Source: Rhizobacter koreensis (GTDB lineage Bacteria > Pseudomonadota > Gammaproteobacteria > Burkholderiales > Burkholderiaceae_C). Taken from it: a stretch of 64,000 bases of DNA. How positions within the stretch are numbered: the stretch's first letter is position 1; each line of letters opens with the position of its first letter. Positions 55,450-63,815 of the stretch are shown in pieces. The notes below the pieces were generated by a model, which worked only from the letters and a program-made list of their open reading frames with translations, had not been told where the DNA came from and ran no database searches. Position numbers and translations under genes: made by a program. Where the stretch lies: NCBI RefSeq assembly GCF_013366375.1, contig NZ_JABWMJ010000001.1:372001-436000 (forward strand), in the 5' to 3' direction.

Positions 55450-57084
55450 TCATCGGGCGGGCGGCGTCCCGACGGCGGCCGGAGCGGTGCTGCCGGAGCC
55501 GGTCGCAGCCGCGCCGCTCATGGCGGCACCGTTGGCGGCTGCGCCACCCGCCGAGCCGCCGATCGGACGCTCGCTGCCGCTGGGGCCCGCGCCGGCGCGC
55601 GGGCCGCCGGGGCCGCGCCGACCGGCGCCGTCGCCCCTCGCGCCGCCGCCGGGCGCCTCGGGCGAGGCGCCCCTCGCATCGCCGGGGCCGCGCACCATCG
55701 CCTCGTTCGCGCCGCGCCCGACATCGCTCGCGCCCGACGCGGCGCCGCCGCGCCGGCCGCGTCCGCCGCGGGCACCCGACGCCGCATCGGCCGGGCGATC
55801 GGACGCGAGCTGCACGCGCGCACCCTCGCGCAGGCGGTCGGCGCCCTCGGAGACGACCCGCTCGCCGGCGGCGAGCCCCGAAGTGATCGCGACCTCCTCG
55901 ACGGTGGAGTCGCCGCGCATCACCGGTCGCACCGTCACCGTGCGGTCTTCCTGCAGCACGTAGACGAAATCGCCGTTCGACCCGAGGCGCAGCGCGGTGA
56001 CGGGAACGACCACCGTGCGCACCTGTTCGAGCATCAGCTGCACGTTGACGAACTGGTTCGGGAACAGCGTGTTGGCAGCGTTCGCGAAGCGCGCCTTCGC
56101 GCGCACCGTGCCGGTCTGCGTGTCGACCTGGTTGTCGAGCGTGGAGAAGGTGCCGGTGCCGAGCTGGCGCGAGCGGGTGCGGTCGAACGCGGTCACGACC
56201 AGGCGCGCACCCGCGGCGACGCGCGACTGCACGTCGGGAACACGGTCCTGCGGGATCGAGAACGCGATGTCGATCGGCGCGAGTTGGGTGATCAGCGCGA
56301 TGCCGTTGGCGTCCCCGCTGCTCACGACGTTGCCCGGGTCGACGCTGCGAAAGCCGATCCGCCCGGCGGCCGGCGCGACGATGCGGGTGTAGCCGAGGTT
56401 CAGGCGCGCCGTCGCTTCGGCAGCCCGGTTGATCGTGGTCGTGCCTTCGAGCTGCTTGACGAGCGCCGCCTGGGTGTCGACCTCCTGGCGCGCGATCGAG
56501 TCCTGGCTCAGCAGCGTGCGGTAGCGCTCGAGGGTGAGGCGTGCGTTCTCGAGCTGGGCTTCGTCGCGCTGGCGCGCGCCGATCGCCTGCTGCAGGGCGA
56601 TCTCGAAGGGCCGCGCGTCGATCGTGGCGAGCAGCTCGCCTTTCCTGACGATCTGCCCCTCGGTGAAGCGCACGTCGGTGAGGACGCCCGAGACCTGCGG
56701 GCGCACCGTGATCGTCGCCGCCGGCGTGACGGTACCGAGCGCCTCGAGCGTCACCGGCATGGTCGACTCGCGCGCGACCGCGACGCCGACCGTGGTCGCA
56801 CCACCGCGTCGTCCGCCAGGCCCGCCAGGCCCGCCAGGCCCGCCAGGCCCGCCCGGCCCGCCGGGCGCGCCGCCCGGGCGCGTGCCTGACGCTGCGCTGG
56901 CGGGGGCACCGGCGAATCCGGCCGGGGCGACCGCCGGGCGATGGGTGAGCCACCACGCGAGCGCGCCGAGCGCGACCAGCGCGAGCAACGCGACGACGCT
57001 GCCGAACCAGCGCTGGCCGCGGCTCACGCGACGACGCGGTGTGGCTTGGAAGGCGGGGTCGTCGGATCGGGTCGGGTCGGCCAT
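55450..57084 (-). CDS. RND efflux periplasmic adaptor, MdtA-like
   Basis: 544 residues from [10 protein letters not shown]-terminal TM anchor (residues 26-46, [20 protein letters not shown]), a Gly-Gly-Pro tandem stretch at about 74-91, then the membrane-fusion domain: [38 protein letters not shown], an alpha-hairpin and [31 protein letters not shown] etc. A long Gly/Ala/Arg C-terminal tail (about 100 residues, RGGRGRRGG) extends past the normal end. Links the pump to the outer-membrane factor. Confidence 0.92.
   Translation of the reverse strand: MADPTRSDDPAFQATPRRRVSRGQRWFGSVVALLALVALGALAWWLTHRPAVAPAGFAGAPASAASGTRPGGAPGGPGGPGGPGGPGGPGGRRGGATTVGVAVARESTMPVTLEALGTVTPAATITVRPQVSGVLTDVRFTEGQIVRKGELLATIDARPFEIALQQAIGARQRDEAQLENARLTLERYRTLLSQDSIARQEVDTQAALVKQLEGTTTINRAAEATARLNLGYTRIVAPAAGRIGFRSVDPGNVVSSGDANGIALITQLAPIDIAFSIPQDRVPDVQSRVAAGARLVVTAFDRTRSRQLGTGTFSTLDNQVDTQTGTVRAKARFANAANTLFPNQFVNVQLMLEQVRTVVVPVTALRLGSNGDFVYVLQEDRTVTVRPVMRGDSTVEEVAITSGLAAGERVVSEGADRLREGARVQLASDRPADAASGARGGRGRRGGAASGASDVGRGANEAMVRGPGDARGASPEAPGGGARGDGAGRRGPGGPRAGAGPSGSERPIGGSAGGAAANGAAMSGAAATGSGSTAPAAVGTPPAR
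56813..56866. repeat. tandem 9-bp repeat encoding (GGP)n in the adaptor
   Basis: Copies of a CCGCCAGGC-type unit encode the Gly-Gly-Pro run between the anchor and the fusion domain. Such GC-rich short repeats are prone to slippage, so copy number may vary among strains. Confidence 0.8.
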
Positions 57085-57300
57085 GGAGGGTGGGTCGTCG
57101 GGTGCCGTGCTGCTTCGGCGCCGCGAGGTTGCCACGAGATGAAGCCGTTCCGGTTCCACCGGTCGGAGCGCAACCTATCTTTACCCCGCGGCCAAGCTTT
57201 GCGACGCCCAGCGTTCCAACGAGCGGGCGAAGCCTTAGGCCCGGATCGGGCACGCCACATGCCGATATCGCTCGCCAATTCACCTCTGGAGGAACATCTC

Positions 57301-57765
57301 ATGAACAAACGTCTGGCCTGGCCTCTCGCCGCCATCGTTGCCGCCACGCTCGGACTTGCCGGCTGCAACCGCAACAACGATGCCGGCACGTCCGGATCCG
57401 GGACGACGGGCACCAGCTCGTCCACCGGCACCAGCACCACCGGCAGCGGCACCACCGGCACCGGAACGAGCGGCACCACGGGTACCACCGGCACGACCGG
57501 CAGCACCGGTACCACCGGCAGCATGGGTGGCGGCATGAGCGGCGGTGCCGCCAGCGGCGCGATGAGCGGCGCGAGCGATGCCACCGGCTCCATGGGTGCC
57601 ACCGCCGGTGCCGGCACCAGCGGCAGCATGAGCGGCTCGAGTGGCGGCACCACCGGCTCGGGCAGCATGAGCGGCTCGATGGGCACCACGGGCGGGACCG
57701 GCACCGTCGATCCGGGCGCGACCGGCACCGGCAGCGGCGCGTCGGCGCCCGGCACCGGCCGCTGA
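57301..57765 (+). CDS. Gly/Ser/Thr-rich low-complexity lipoprotein
   Basis: 154 residues with a GGAGGAAC ribosome-binding site. Signal and lipobox LGLAGC with Cys22, mature start CNRNNDAG, then 120 residues almost only of Gly, Thr, Ser, Ala and a few Met, in GTTGTSGTTGTTG-like and GSMSGS repeats. Probably a surface-exposed or periplasmic lipid-anchored linker; no domain. Divergent from the efflux operon with a 216-base gap. Confidence 0.8.
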   Translation: MNKRLAWPLAAIVAATLGLAGCNRNNDAGTSGSGTTGTSSSTGTSTTGSGTTGTGTSGTTGTTGTTGSTGTTGSMGGGMSGGAASGAMSGASDATGSMGATAGAGTSGSMSGSSGGTTGSGSMSGSMGTTGGTGTVDPGATGTGSGASAPGTGR

Positions 57766-57896
57766 TCCACGGCCGCGTTTCGCGGCCTTCATGGCGCGGC
57801 CACGGCGCGCGCCCGACGGGCTGCTACGGCAGCCCGTTCGTCGTCGTGCGTGCTGCTGCGGGCGATGACCGCCGCGGCGCAGGCGGGCTGGTGCTG

Positions 57897-58733
57897 CTAC
57901 GCCGCCGCGCCGGCGCGGCGCACCTGCTCCTGTCGATCGCGCAGTGCCGCGTGCGGCCGAAAGCGCCGATCGAGCACCGGCGCGACCAGCCACTTGAACG
58001 CCGGCCAGCGCGCACGCTCGGTGCGCAGCTGCGCCGGCAGCGACGGCCGCGCCCAGCCGCGCGCGACCGCGTCGTCGACCTCGGCGGTGCTGACGACGCC
58101 GGCGTCAAGCGCGTCGCGCAGCGTCTCGACCCAGAGGTCGCCGTGCGGGTGGCGCGCATACACCCACGGCTGCGTCTCCATGTGGGTGTAGTGCAGAAGG
58201 CCGGTGCGGCCGGGCACGTAGGCGTCGAGCGAGTTCCACTCGATCGGGATGCGCGGCTGCACCTGCTCGGGCGGCTCGATGCAGAACCCGGTGAGCAGCT
58301 GGTCGTAGTCGTAGCGGCCCTCGTCGAGGCCGCGCACGATGTCGGTGGCATCCCAGTCGAGGCGCGCACAGTCGAGCAGCATCACGCTGAACTGCTTGGG
58401 CCGGCGCGGGGTCGACGAGGGCGCGTGCAGCACCGTCGCGCCGTCGAACGGGATGTTCCACAGCTCGCGGATGTCGCGGAACACCAGCATGTCGGCGTCG
58501 ACGTACAGCGCGCGACCCGTGAAGCCCGCGAGGCGCGGGATCGCGAAGCGGTGGAACGAGAAATCGGTGCGCGGCTGGTTGCGCGGGTCCTTGGGGAACG
58601 GCCAGGTGACGCCCTGCATGGTGTCGAACTCGACCGCGGCGTCGGTGTGGCGGCGCACCGAGAACTCGAACAGCTTGGCCGCGATCATCTGCGACCGGTC
58701 GGTGCCGATGTAGATGCGGATCGGCTGGCTCAT
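57897..58733 (-). CDS. GT8-like glycosyltransferase
   Basis: 278 residues from MSQPIRIYIGTDRSQMIAAK. GT-A fold with the metal-binding DxD in ALYVDADMLVFRDIRELW, then WNSLDAYVPG and HYTHMETQPWVYARHPHG containing the C-terminal His expected as a metal ligand. Start overlaps the stop of the upstream polysialyltransferase-like gene (ATGA), so both act in the same pathway, presumably surface polysaccharide. Sugar and acceptor unknown. Confidence 0.8.
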   Translation of the reverse strand: MSQPIRIYIGTDRSQMIAAKLFEFSVRRHTDAAVEFDTMQGVTWPFPKDPRNQPRTDFSFHRFAIPRLAGFTGRALYVDADMLVFRDIRELWNIPFDGATVLHAPSSTPRRPKQFSVMLLDCARLDWDATDIVRGLDEGRYDYDQLLTGFCIEPPEQVQPRIPIEWNSLDAYVPGRTGLLHYTHMETQPWVYARHPHGDLWVETLRDALDAGVVSTAEVDDAVARGWARPSLPAQLRTERARWPAFKWLVAPVLDRRFRPHAALRDRQEQVRRAGAAA

Positions 58734-59905
58734 GAACAGCTGCGCGCCGGGCGCGCCGCCGCGATGGAGGAAGCCGGCGGCAATGCGTCGAGCGGCGCCA
58801 CGCGGCTGCGCACCAGATCGTTCTGCTCGCGCCACGCGACCCAGCCCGTCGACAGCATCGGCGCGAGCTCGTCCGCGAACGTGTAGGCCGGCGTTCCGAA
58901 CAGGCGCGGCAGGTAGAAGAGCGCGGTCGAGATGCCCGCCACACACGCAGCCAGGTCGAGGCGCCCGGCGACGAGCTCGACCGGCAGCGCGAACGGCAGG
59001 TCGAGCCGATGCACGCGTCCCGCCTCGCGGCCTTCATTCAGTTCGTCGAAAAACGGCTGCTGCACGCGCGGATGTTCCTTCCACCAGACATCGTAGCCAC
59101 GTGCCAGGACGCGGCCGATGACGCTGCGGTACAGCGCGAGCTCGTCCGCGCGCGTCACCGCGTTCCAGCGCGAGAGCGACTGCCCGAGCACCAGCACGCG
59201 CGGGCGTTCGGAAGGCGCGAGAGGCATCGACGCGGCGGCGCCGATGCGGCTGCACGCGTCGAGCGTCTCACGCAAGGCGGCATCGCCGATCGCGTGCCGC
59301 GGCATGTGCGAGAGCGCACCCGGCGCCGGGGCGAGATCGGCGAGCACCATCCAGGCCCCCGAGAAGCGCGCGGCATGACGCGGGTCGAGCCAGTCCTTGT
59401 AGCGACGAAAGCGCCGGACCGGGCGCCACGCGTCGAGCCGCTCCCGCAGCCAGGCGCGTGCGCCAGGCGGCTCCGGCGGCGTGAGCGGCAGCGGCAGGTA
59501 CGAGAAGAGCCCGTCCTCGTAGACCGCGATCCGGGCTTCCGGGTAGGCGTCGAGGATGAGCTTCTCGGGCGCGCGCGTGGTCCAGCACAGCCACACCTCG
59601 TCGATGCGCTCGAGCCCGAGCCGCGCGCGCAGTTCCGCGACGAGCCGCCCGAACTCGCGCTGGCGGATCCGCCGTCGCACGCATGGAAAGAATTCGAACG
59701 CGTCGATCACGCGCTGCCAGGGCCACGCGACGGCGGCGAGTTCGTGCATCGCGGCCTTGAGCGCGTCGCTCGCCGCGACGGTTTCGTAGAGGACGAGGTG
59801 ATCCTCGAACCGGGCGCTCGGCGGCGCCTGCCGCGAGGCTTCGCGCAGTCCCGCGGCGAGCGTGACGATCTGCCAGGTGCCGAGGACGAACGAGACGCGG
59901 ATCAC
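58730..59905 (-). CDS. polysialyltransferase-like (PF07388-type) glycosyltransferase
   Basis: About 391 residues from the GTG at 59905 (VIRVSFVLGTWQIVTL); no obvious ribosome-binding site, and a longer form from 59995 is possible. Motifs CWTTRAPEKLILDAYPEARIAVYEDGL, VLVLGQSLSRWNAV, ELALYRSVIGRVLARGYDVWWKEHPR and the C-terminal GISTALFYLPRLFGTPAYTF fit alpha-2,8-polysialyltransferase/related glycosyltransferases. Coupled to the GT8-like gene. Whether the sugar is sialic acid cannot be told; no sialic-acid genes are here. Confidence 0.68.
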   Translation of the reverse strand: MIRVSFVLGTWQIVTLAAGLREASRQAPPSARFEDHLVLYETVAASDALKAAMHELAAVAWPWQRVIDAFEFFPCVRRRIRQREFGRLVAELRARLGLERIDEVWLCWTTRAPEKLILDAYPEARIAVYEDGLFSYLPLPLTPPEPPGARAWLRERLDAWRPVRRFRRYKDWLDPRHAARFSGAWMVLADLAPAPGALSHMPRHAIGDAALRETLDACSRIGAAASMPLAPSERPRVLVLGQSLSRWNAVTRADELALYRSVIGRVLARGYDVWWKEHPRVQQPFFDELNEGREAGRVHRLDLPFALPVELVAGRLDLAACVAGISTALFYLPRLFGTPAYTFADELAPMLSTGWVAWREQNDLVRSRVAPLDALPPASSIAAARPARSCS

Positions 59906-60122
59906 CGGCCGCACTGTAGCGGTGGGCCGAGCGTGGCCGGTCGACTCCGCGCAGGCGCCGCTCCGTGCGGCCGGGCGACGTCTCTGGCCGGTCAACCCGC
60001 CGGATCGACTGCGCCGCGGGAGGCGCTCGGTCGCCGACGCGAGGCTGATTTCGCGCCGCGTGCCGAGCTATCGCCAGCGCCTGCGCTCAGGCCAACCCGA
60101 TCGGTGGTCGAGGCGCCCCCGC

Positions 60123-60626
60123 TCAGGCCGGCGGGATGCGCAGCACCTGCCCCGGGTAGATCTTGTCCGGGTCGGTGAGCATCGGCTTGTTCGCCTCGAA
60201 GATCTTCATGTACGCGTTGGCGTTGCCGTACGCCTCCTTGGCGATCTTCGACAGCGTGTCGCCCGACTTGACCGTGTGGTACGTCGACTCGGGTTCGGCG
60301 CCGGCGGCCACCGACATCTGGTCGTCGACCTTGGCGACGCCGTTCACGTTGCCGCAGCAGAGGACGATCTTCTCGCGCGTGGCCTGATCGGGCGCGGTGC
60401 CGCGCACCGTGACGGTCTGCGTCGAACCGTCGTACGCGACGTCGAGGCCGTCGGCATTCAGGTTCTGGCCGCGGATGTATTTCTCGATCGCCTCGGCGGC
60501 TGCCGTGTTCAGCTGGTCGACGTTGGCAGCGGGCGCCGCCGTTGCGGGTGCCGCGGCAGGCGCGGCGGCCGCGCCCCTGTGGAACAACTTCTCGCCGGCG
60601 TCTTGCAGAAAGCTGATCAAACCCAT
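60123..60626 (-). CDS. kbp: BON/LysM potassium-binding protein Kbp (YgaU-like)
   Basis: 167 residues: MGLISFLQDAGEKLF start, an Ala/Pro linker, a BON domain (about 55-105, AAAEAIEKYIRGQNLNADGLDVAYDG) and a C-terminal LysM (TYHTVKSGDTLSKIAKEAYGNANAYMKIFEAN, ending IYPGQVLRIP). E. coli Kbp binds K+ in the cytoplasm; here the role is by homology. First of three small genes in the same direction, suggestive of a stress-response set. Confidence 0.9.
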   Translation of the reverse strand: MGLISFLQDAGEKLFHRGAAAAPAAAPATAAPAANVDQLNTAAAEAIEKYIRGQNLNADGLDVAYDGSTQTVTVRGTAPDQATREKIVLCCGNVNGVAKVDDQMSVAAGAEPESTYHTVKSGDTLSKIAKEAYGNANAYMKIFEANKPMLTDPDKIYPGQVLRIPPA

Positions 60627-60686
60627 GGGATCTCCGTCTGGTCGGTGGTGTTCAAGGGCCCGGGCTGCACCCGCCGGGCCGGCGAT

Positions 60687-61133
60687 TCAGCTGCGCTCGC
60701 GCGAGCCGTTGCCGTCGAAATCGAGTTCGTCGGTCATCGCTCCGGCGTCGTCGCCGGCGCCACCGCCCGGCGGTGCGTTGCCGGTGTCGCTCGACTTCGA
60801 GCCGCCGCCGCCGGCGCCCGATGCGTCACCCGTGCCGCCACGCTCGTTGGCCGAGCCGCTGCTCGCACCGTTCGAGGCATGGCCGCGCTGGCTGTCGCCG
60901 CCACCCTGCGAGGCGCTGGTGCCGCGGCCGGTCATCTGCTGCAGCTCGTCGATGCGGCGCGACGCCTCGGCCTTGGTGAGGTTGGTGTCGACCTCGACCT
61001 TGGCTTCCTGCGCCAGCGTGGTGAGATACGAGCGCTGAGCGCCGGTCATCGGCTCGTCGCCGGTGACCCAGTCGTCGGGGTCCTTCTCGGTATTGCTCTG
61101 GCCGCTTTCGGCCTGCGTCCGCTTGTCGGTCAT
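60687..61133 (-). CDS. DUF3072-like protein with disordered Gly/Ser tail
   Basis: 148 residues from MTDKRTQAES. Core motif DPDDWVTGDEPMTGAQRSYLTTLAQEAKVEVDTNLTKAEASRRIDELQ matches DUF3072. The last 70 residues are Gly/Ser/Ala/Asp rich and acidic. Small cytoplasmic protein of unknown role; neighbour of Kbp and hemerythrin. Confidence 0.8.
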   Translation of the reverse strand: MTDKRTQAESGQSNTEKDPDDWVTGDEPMTGAQRSYLTTLAQEAKVEVDTNLTKAEASRRIDELQQMTGRGTSASQGGGDSQRGHASNGASSGSANERGGTGDASGAGGGGSKSSDTGNAPPGGGAGDDAGAMTDELDFDGNGSRERS

Positions 61134-61153
61134 GGTTCTCGTGTCCTCGTGGT

Positions 61154-61750
61154 TCAGAAGCGCCGCGACGCGGCGCTCTTGTTGCGCATCAGCAGGAGGC
61201 CGACCATCGCGGCCGCGCCGGCTCCCATCAGCATCGTGCTCGCCGGCAGTGCGCGCACCGTGTTCCACGCGATCTCGCCGACCTTGGGCTTGACCAGCTC
61301 GAGGCGGCGCTTGGTCATGGCGGCACCCAGGTCGCTCAGGCGGTCGCCGAGGATGCGCTCGGCATCCGGCAGCAGGATGGTTTCCTCGTCCGCCACGTGG
61401 TGGATCACCGTGCGCATCAGCTCGTAGAAGGTGTCGTCGTACGCCGGATCGGTGGGCTCGAGCATGCGCAAGCGCGCGATCAGCTGGCGCATCTCGTCGT
61501 GCTCGGGAACGCTCTTGCCGACCAGGTCGGTATCGACCGGGGCGCCGGCCTCCCGCATCGCGGGGTAGAAGATTTCTTCCTCGAGCTGCGCGTGCACCTC
61601 GAGCGCAAGGCACGCGGTGTTGACGAGCGCCTGCTTGGTTCCGGGCGACGTGTCGGCCTCGAACTGGTGAAAGGTCGCCAGCACGTGGGTGTGGTCCGCG
61701 CGGATCATGTTGGTGATCGTCGGCGAGAGCTTGGTCAGCATCGAATTCAT
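61154..61750 (-). CDS. hemerythrin HHE-domain protein with C-terminal membrane helix
   Basis: 198 residues from MNSMLTKLSPTITNMIRADH. Four-helix HHE signatures: IRADHTHVLATFHQFEAD, LALEVHAQLEEEIFYPAMRE, VPEHDEMRQLIARL and RTVIHHVADEETILLPDAE, with His/Glu residues for a di-iron site. A C-terminal hydrophobic segment (STMLMGAGAAAMVGLLLMR) may anchor it. Such proteins bind O2/NO or act in oxidative stress. 20 bases ahead of the DUF3072 gene. Confidence 0.85.
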   Translation of the reverse strand: MNSMLTKLSPTITNMIRADHTHVLATFHQFEADTSPGTKQALVNTACLALEVHAQLEEEIFYPAMREAGAPVDTDLVGKSVPEHDEMRQLIARLRMLEPTDPAYDDTFYELMRTVIHHVADEETILLPDAERILGDRLSDLGAAMTKRRLELVKPKVGEIAWNTVRALPASTMLMGAGAAAMVGLLLMRNKSAASRRF

Positions 61751-61930
61751 CGCGTCTCCTCGGTCGGCGGCGGGAGGCCGTCCGGGCTCGAGCGGCAACG
61801 AACGTGCCCGACGCGCCGGCCCGCCGCCTGCCGCCGCGCCGCCAAGCCGCACTCGCGGCAACGGTTTTGCCGTACTCGAACAATGGCGGCATCGCGCGGC
61901 ATGCCTCGGTTGCCGCGCCAGGGAGAGCGC

Positions 61931-62383
61931 ATGAGAAGGTTGCTGAAGGCGAGCCTGTGCGCGGCCGCGGTCGCGTCGATGGCGTTGTCGGCGACGCCGG
62001 CCGAGGCGCAGCGCCACGGTCGTCACGTCCATCATGGCCACGGCCGCAGCGCGTTCGTCGGCGGCGTGGGCATCGGGATCGGCCTCGGCGGGTGGTACGG
62101 CGACGGCTTCGGCTGGCCTTACGGCGGGCCCGGCTGGGCGCCCGGCTACACGGTGGTACCCGGGCCGCTGGTGATCGAGGAACGCGCGCGGCGGCCGGTG
62201 CGGCCATCGCCGCCCGAACCGGTGGTCGAGCCGCGCCGCGGCCAGAGCCCGGCCGAAACCGAAGGCGATCGGCGCGCGTGCAACCGCTGGGCAGCGACGC
62301 AGCCGGCCGCGCTCGCCGACGCGCGCGAGTTCCACCGCATGAGCCTCGACTGCCTTCAAGGCCGCGGCTACACGGTGCGGTAG
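61931..62383 (+). CDS. secreted Gly/His-rich small protein
   Basis: 150 residues from MRRLLKAS, with AGGGAGAG upstream. Signal peptide (SLCAAAVASMALSATPAEAQ), His/Arg/Gly-rich segment (HGRHVHHGHGRSAFVGG), GWYGDGFGWPYGGPGW, and a C-terminal helical part with DRRACNRWAATQP and a second Cys near the end, likely one disulphide. Resembles YXWGXW-motif or glycine-zipper-like periplasmic proteins; function unknown. Confidence 0.72.
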   Translation: MRRLLKASLCAAAVASMALSATPAEAQRHGRHVHHGHGRSAFVGGVGIGIGLGGWYGDGFGWPYGGPGWAPGYTVVPGPLVIEERARRPVRPSPPEPVVEPRRGQSPAETEGDRRACNRWAATQPAALADAREFHRMSLDCLQGRGYTVR

Positions 62384-62474
62384 CAGGCGGCACGCCCAGC
62401 CCGTGAGCCTCAAGCGCGCTCCCGGCGCGCGCTAGCCGGGGTCTGCCCGGGTCGAGCTCTTGAGCGCCGCGCTC

Positions 62475-63284
62475 TCAGCGGCCCGTGCGCCAGTCGCGAT
62501 ACACCACCGCCGCCACGCGTGCGAGTTCGGCGCGCGGCAGGCTCGCCGAAAGGGCGTAGCCGAAGCGGCCCTCGACCCAGTAGAAGACGTTGACGCCGCC
62601 GCTTTCCTGGCTGAAGCGGAACGCCGGCTCGGCCGGCGTGGTGGCGCTGCCCGCGTGACCTGCTACGGCGACGTCGTTCGAGACGTACAGGGTGAGCCTG
62701 GCGCCGCTGGCGTCGTGGTACATGAACTGCGCGACGGGTCCGCGGCCGCCGGGCAGCAGGCGACCGCCTTCGAGCGCGTAGCCGAGCTCCTGCAGGTGCG
62801 GCGGCTTCATCGGCGTGCCCATGCGCCGCGACAGCCAGGTGACGAGCTGGTCCTCTTGCGCCGCGCTCACCTCGACCGGGCGCCGCACGTCAGGGCTGTA
62901 GACCGCGTGCGCGACCGCAGCCCGCTGCGCGAACGCGACGCCGCTCGCGACCGATGGCGACACCGCCGGCGCCAGGCTGCCGCGCAGCACCCAGCCGCCG
63001 GCGCCGCCGAGCAGCGCCGCGACGACGGCGGCCGCGATCGCGTGCCGCGCAGCCCGTTGCGGCCGGCGCGCCGCCGCAAGCACGGGCCTCGGCACCGGCT
63101 CGTCGAGGACGGGGTCGAACAGCGCGTGCAGCTCGCGGCCTTGCGCCCGGTATGCCGCGAGTCGCTCGGCCTCGTCGGGCCGTGTCGAGAGATAGACGTC
63201 GATCTCGCGCGCACGCTCGGCGCTGAGCTGGCCGTCGACCCAGGCGTGCAGGTCGGCTTCGGTCACGGGTTCCGGGCGGTTCAT
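62475..63284 (-). CDS. anti-sigma factor (transmembrane)
   Basis: 269 residues. ATG at 63284 overlaps the sigma-factor stop (ATGA). N-terminal cytoplasmic region VTEADLHAWVDGQLSAERAREID is the standard sigma-binding motif of transmembrane anti-sigma factors. One TM helix at about 80-100 (AIAAAVVAALLGGAGGWVLRG) and a periplasmic domain with EVSAAQEDQLVTWLSRRMG and YWVEGRFGYALSASLPRAELA. Holds the ECF sigma encoded upstream until a periplasmic signal. Confidence 0.88.
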   Translation of the reverse strand: MNRPEPVTEADLHAWVDGQLSAERAREIDVYLSTRPDEAERLAAYRAQGRELHALFDPVLDEPVPRPVLAAARRPQRAARHAIAAAVVAALLGGAGGWVLRGSLAPAVSPSVASGVAFAQRAAVAHAVYSPDVRRPVEVSAAQEDQLVTWLSRRMGTPMKPPHLQELGYALEGGRLLPGGRGPVAQFMYHDASGARLTLYVSNDVAVAGHAGSATTPAEPAFRFSQESGGVNVFYWVEGRFGYALSASLPRAELARVAAVVYRDWRTGR

Positions 63285-63796
63285 TTGCTCACGACCTTGA
63301 GACGGACCGGCTCCGCGCGGCCTTCCATCAGCGCCCGCAGGCGCTCGCGCCCGCGCGAGAGGCGCGACATCACGGTGCCGATGGGCACGCCGAGCGTGCG
63401 TGCCGCATCGGCGTAGCTCATGTCCTCGAGACCGACCAGCAGCAGCACCTCCCGTTGCTCGATCGGCAGCGCGGCGAGCGCCGACTGCAGATCGAGCAGC
63501 AGCAGCCGGTCGTGCGGCGCGGCCGGGGCTTGCGGCTCCGGCCCGTCGTCGGCGTCGAGCGGAACGGTCGCGACGCGGCGCCGCCGCACGCCGTCGACGT
63601 GCGCGTTATGCATGATCCCGAACAGCCAGGCGCGCATGTCGGCCACGGCGCGCCACAGGTGCGGCTGCGCCCACGCGCGCTCGAGCGTGTCCTGCACCAG
63701 GTCGTCGGCATCCTCACGCCGGCCGGCCAGCGCGCGCGCGTAGCGCCGCAGCCGCGGCAGCCATACCAGCAGGCGTTCGCCGTCGGCGCCGCTCAT
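63281..63796 (-). CDS. ECF-family RNA polymerase sigma factor
   Basis: 171 residues. Region 2 RYARALAGRREDADDLVQDTLERAWAQ and MRAWLFGIMHNAHVDGVRRRR; region 4 ALPIEQREVLLLVGLEDMSYADAARTLGVPIGTVMSRLSRGRERL. Normal ECF length. Coupled to the anti-sigma gene downstream and 19 bases from the partial lipoprotein-repeat gene, which may be co-transcribed upstream of it. Confidence 0.92.
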   Translation of the reverse strand: MSGADGERLLVWLPRLRRYARALAGRREDADDLVQDTLERAWAQPHLWRAVADMRAWLFGIMHNAHVDGVRRRRVATVPLDADDGPEPQAPAAPHDRLLLLDLQSALAALPIEQREVLLLVGLEDMSYADAARTLGVPIGTVMSRLSRGRERLRALMEGRAEPVRLKVVSK

Positions 63797-63815
63797 GCGC
63801 TCGCGCGAGGGTGGG

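Noticed and set aside
56813..56866. CRISPR-like tandem repeat
   Set aside because: Units are 9 bp without spacers and lie inside a coding frame.
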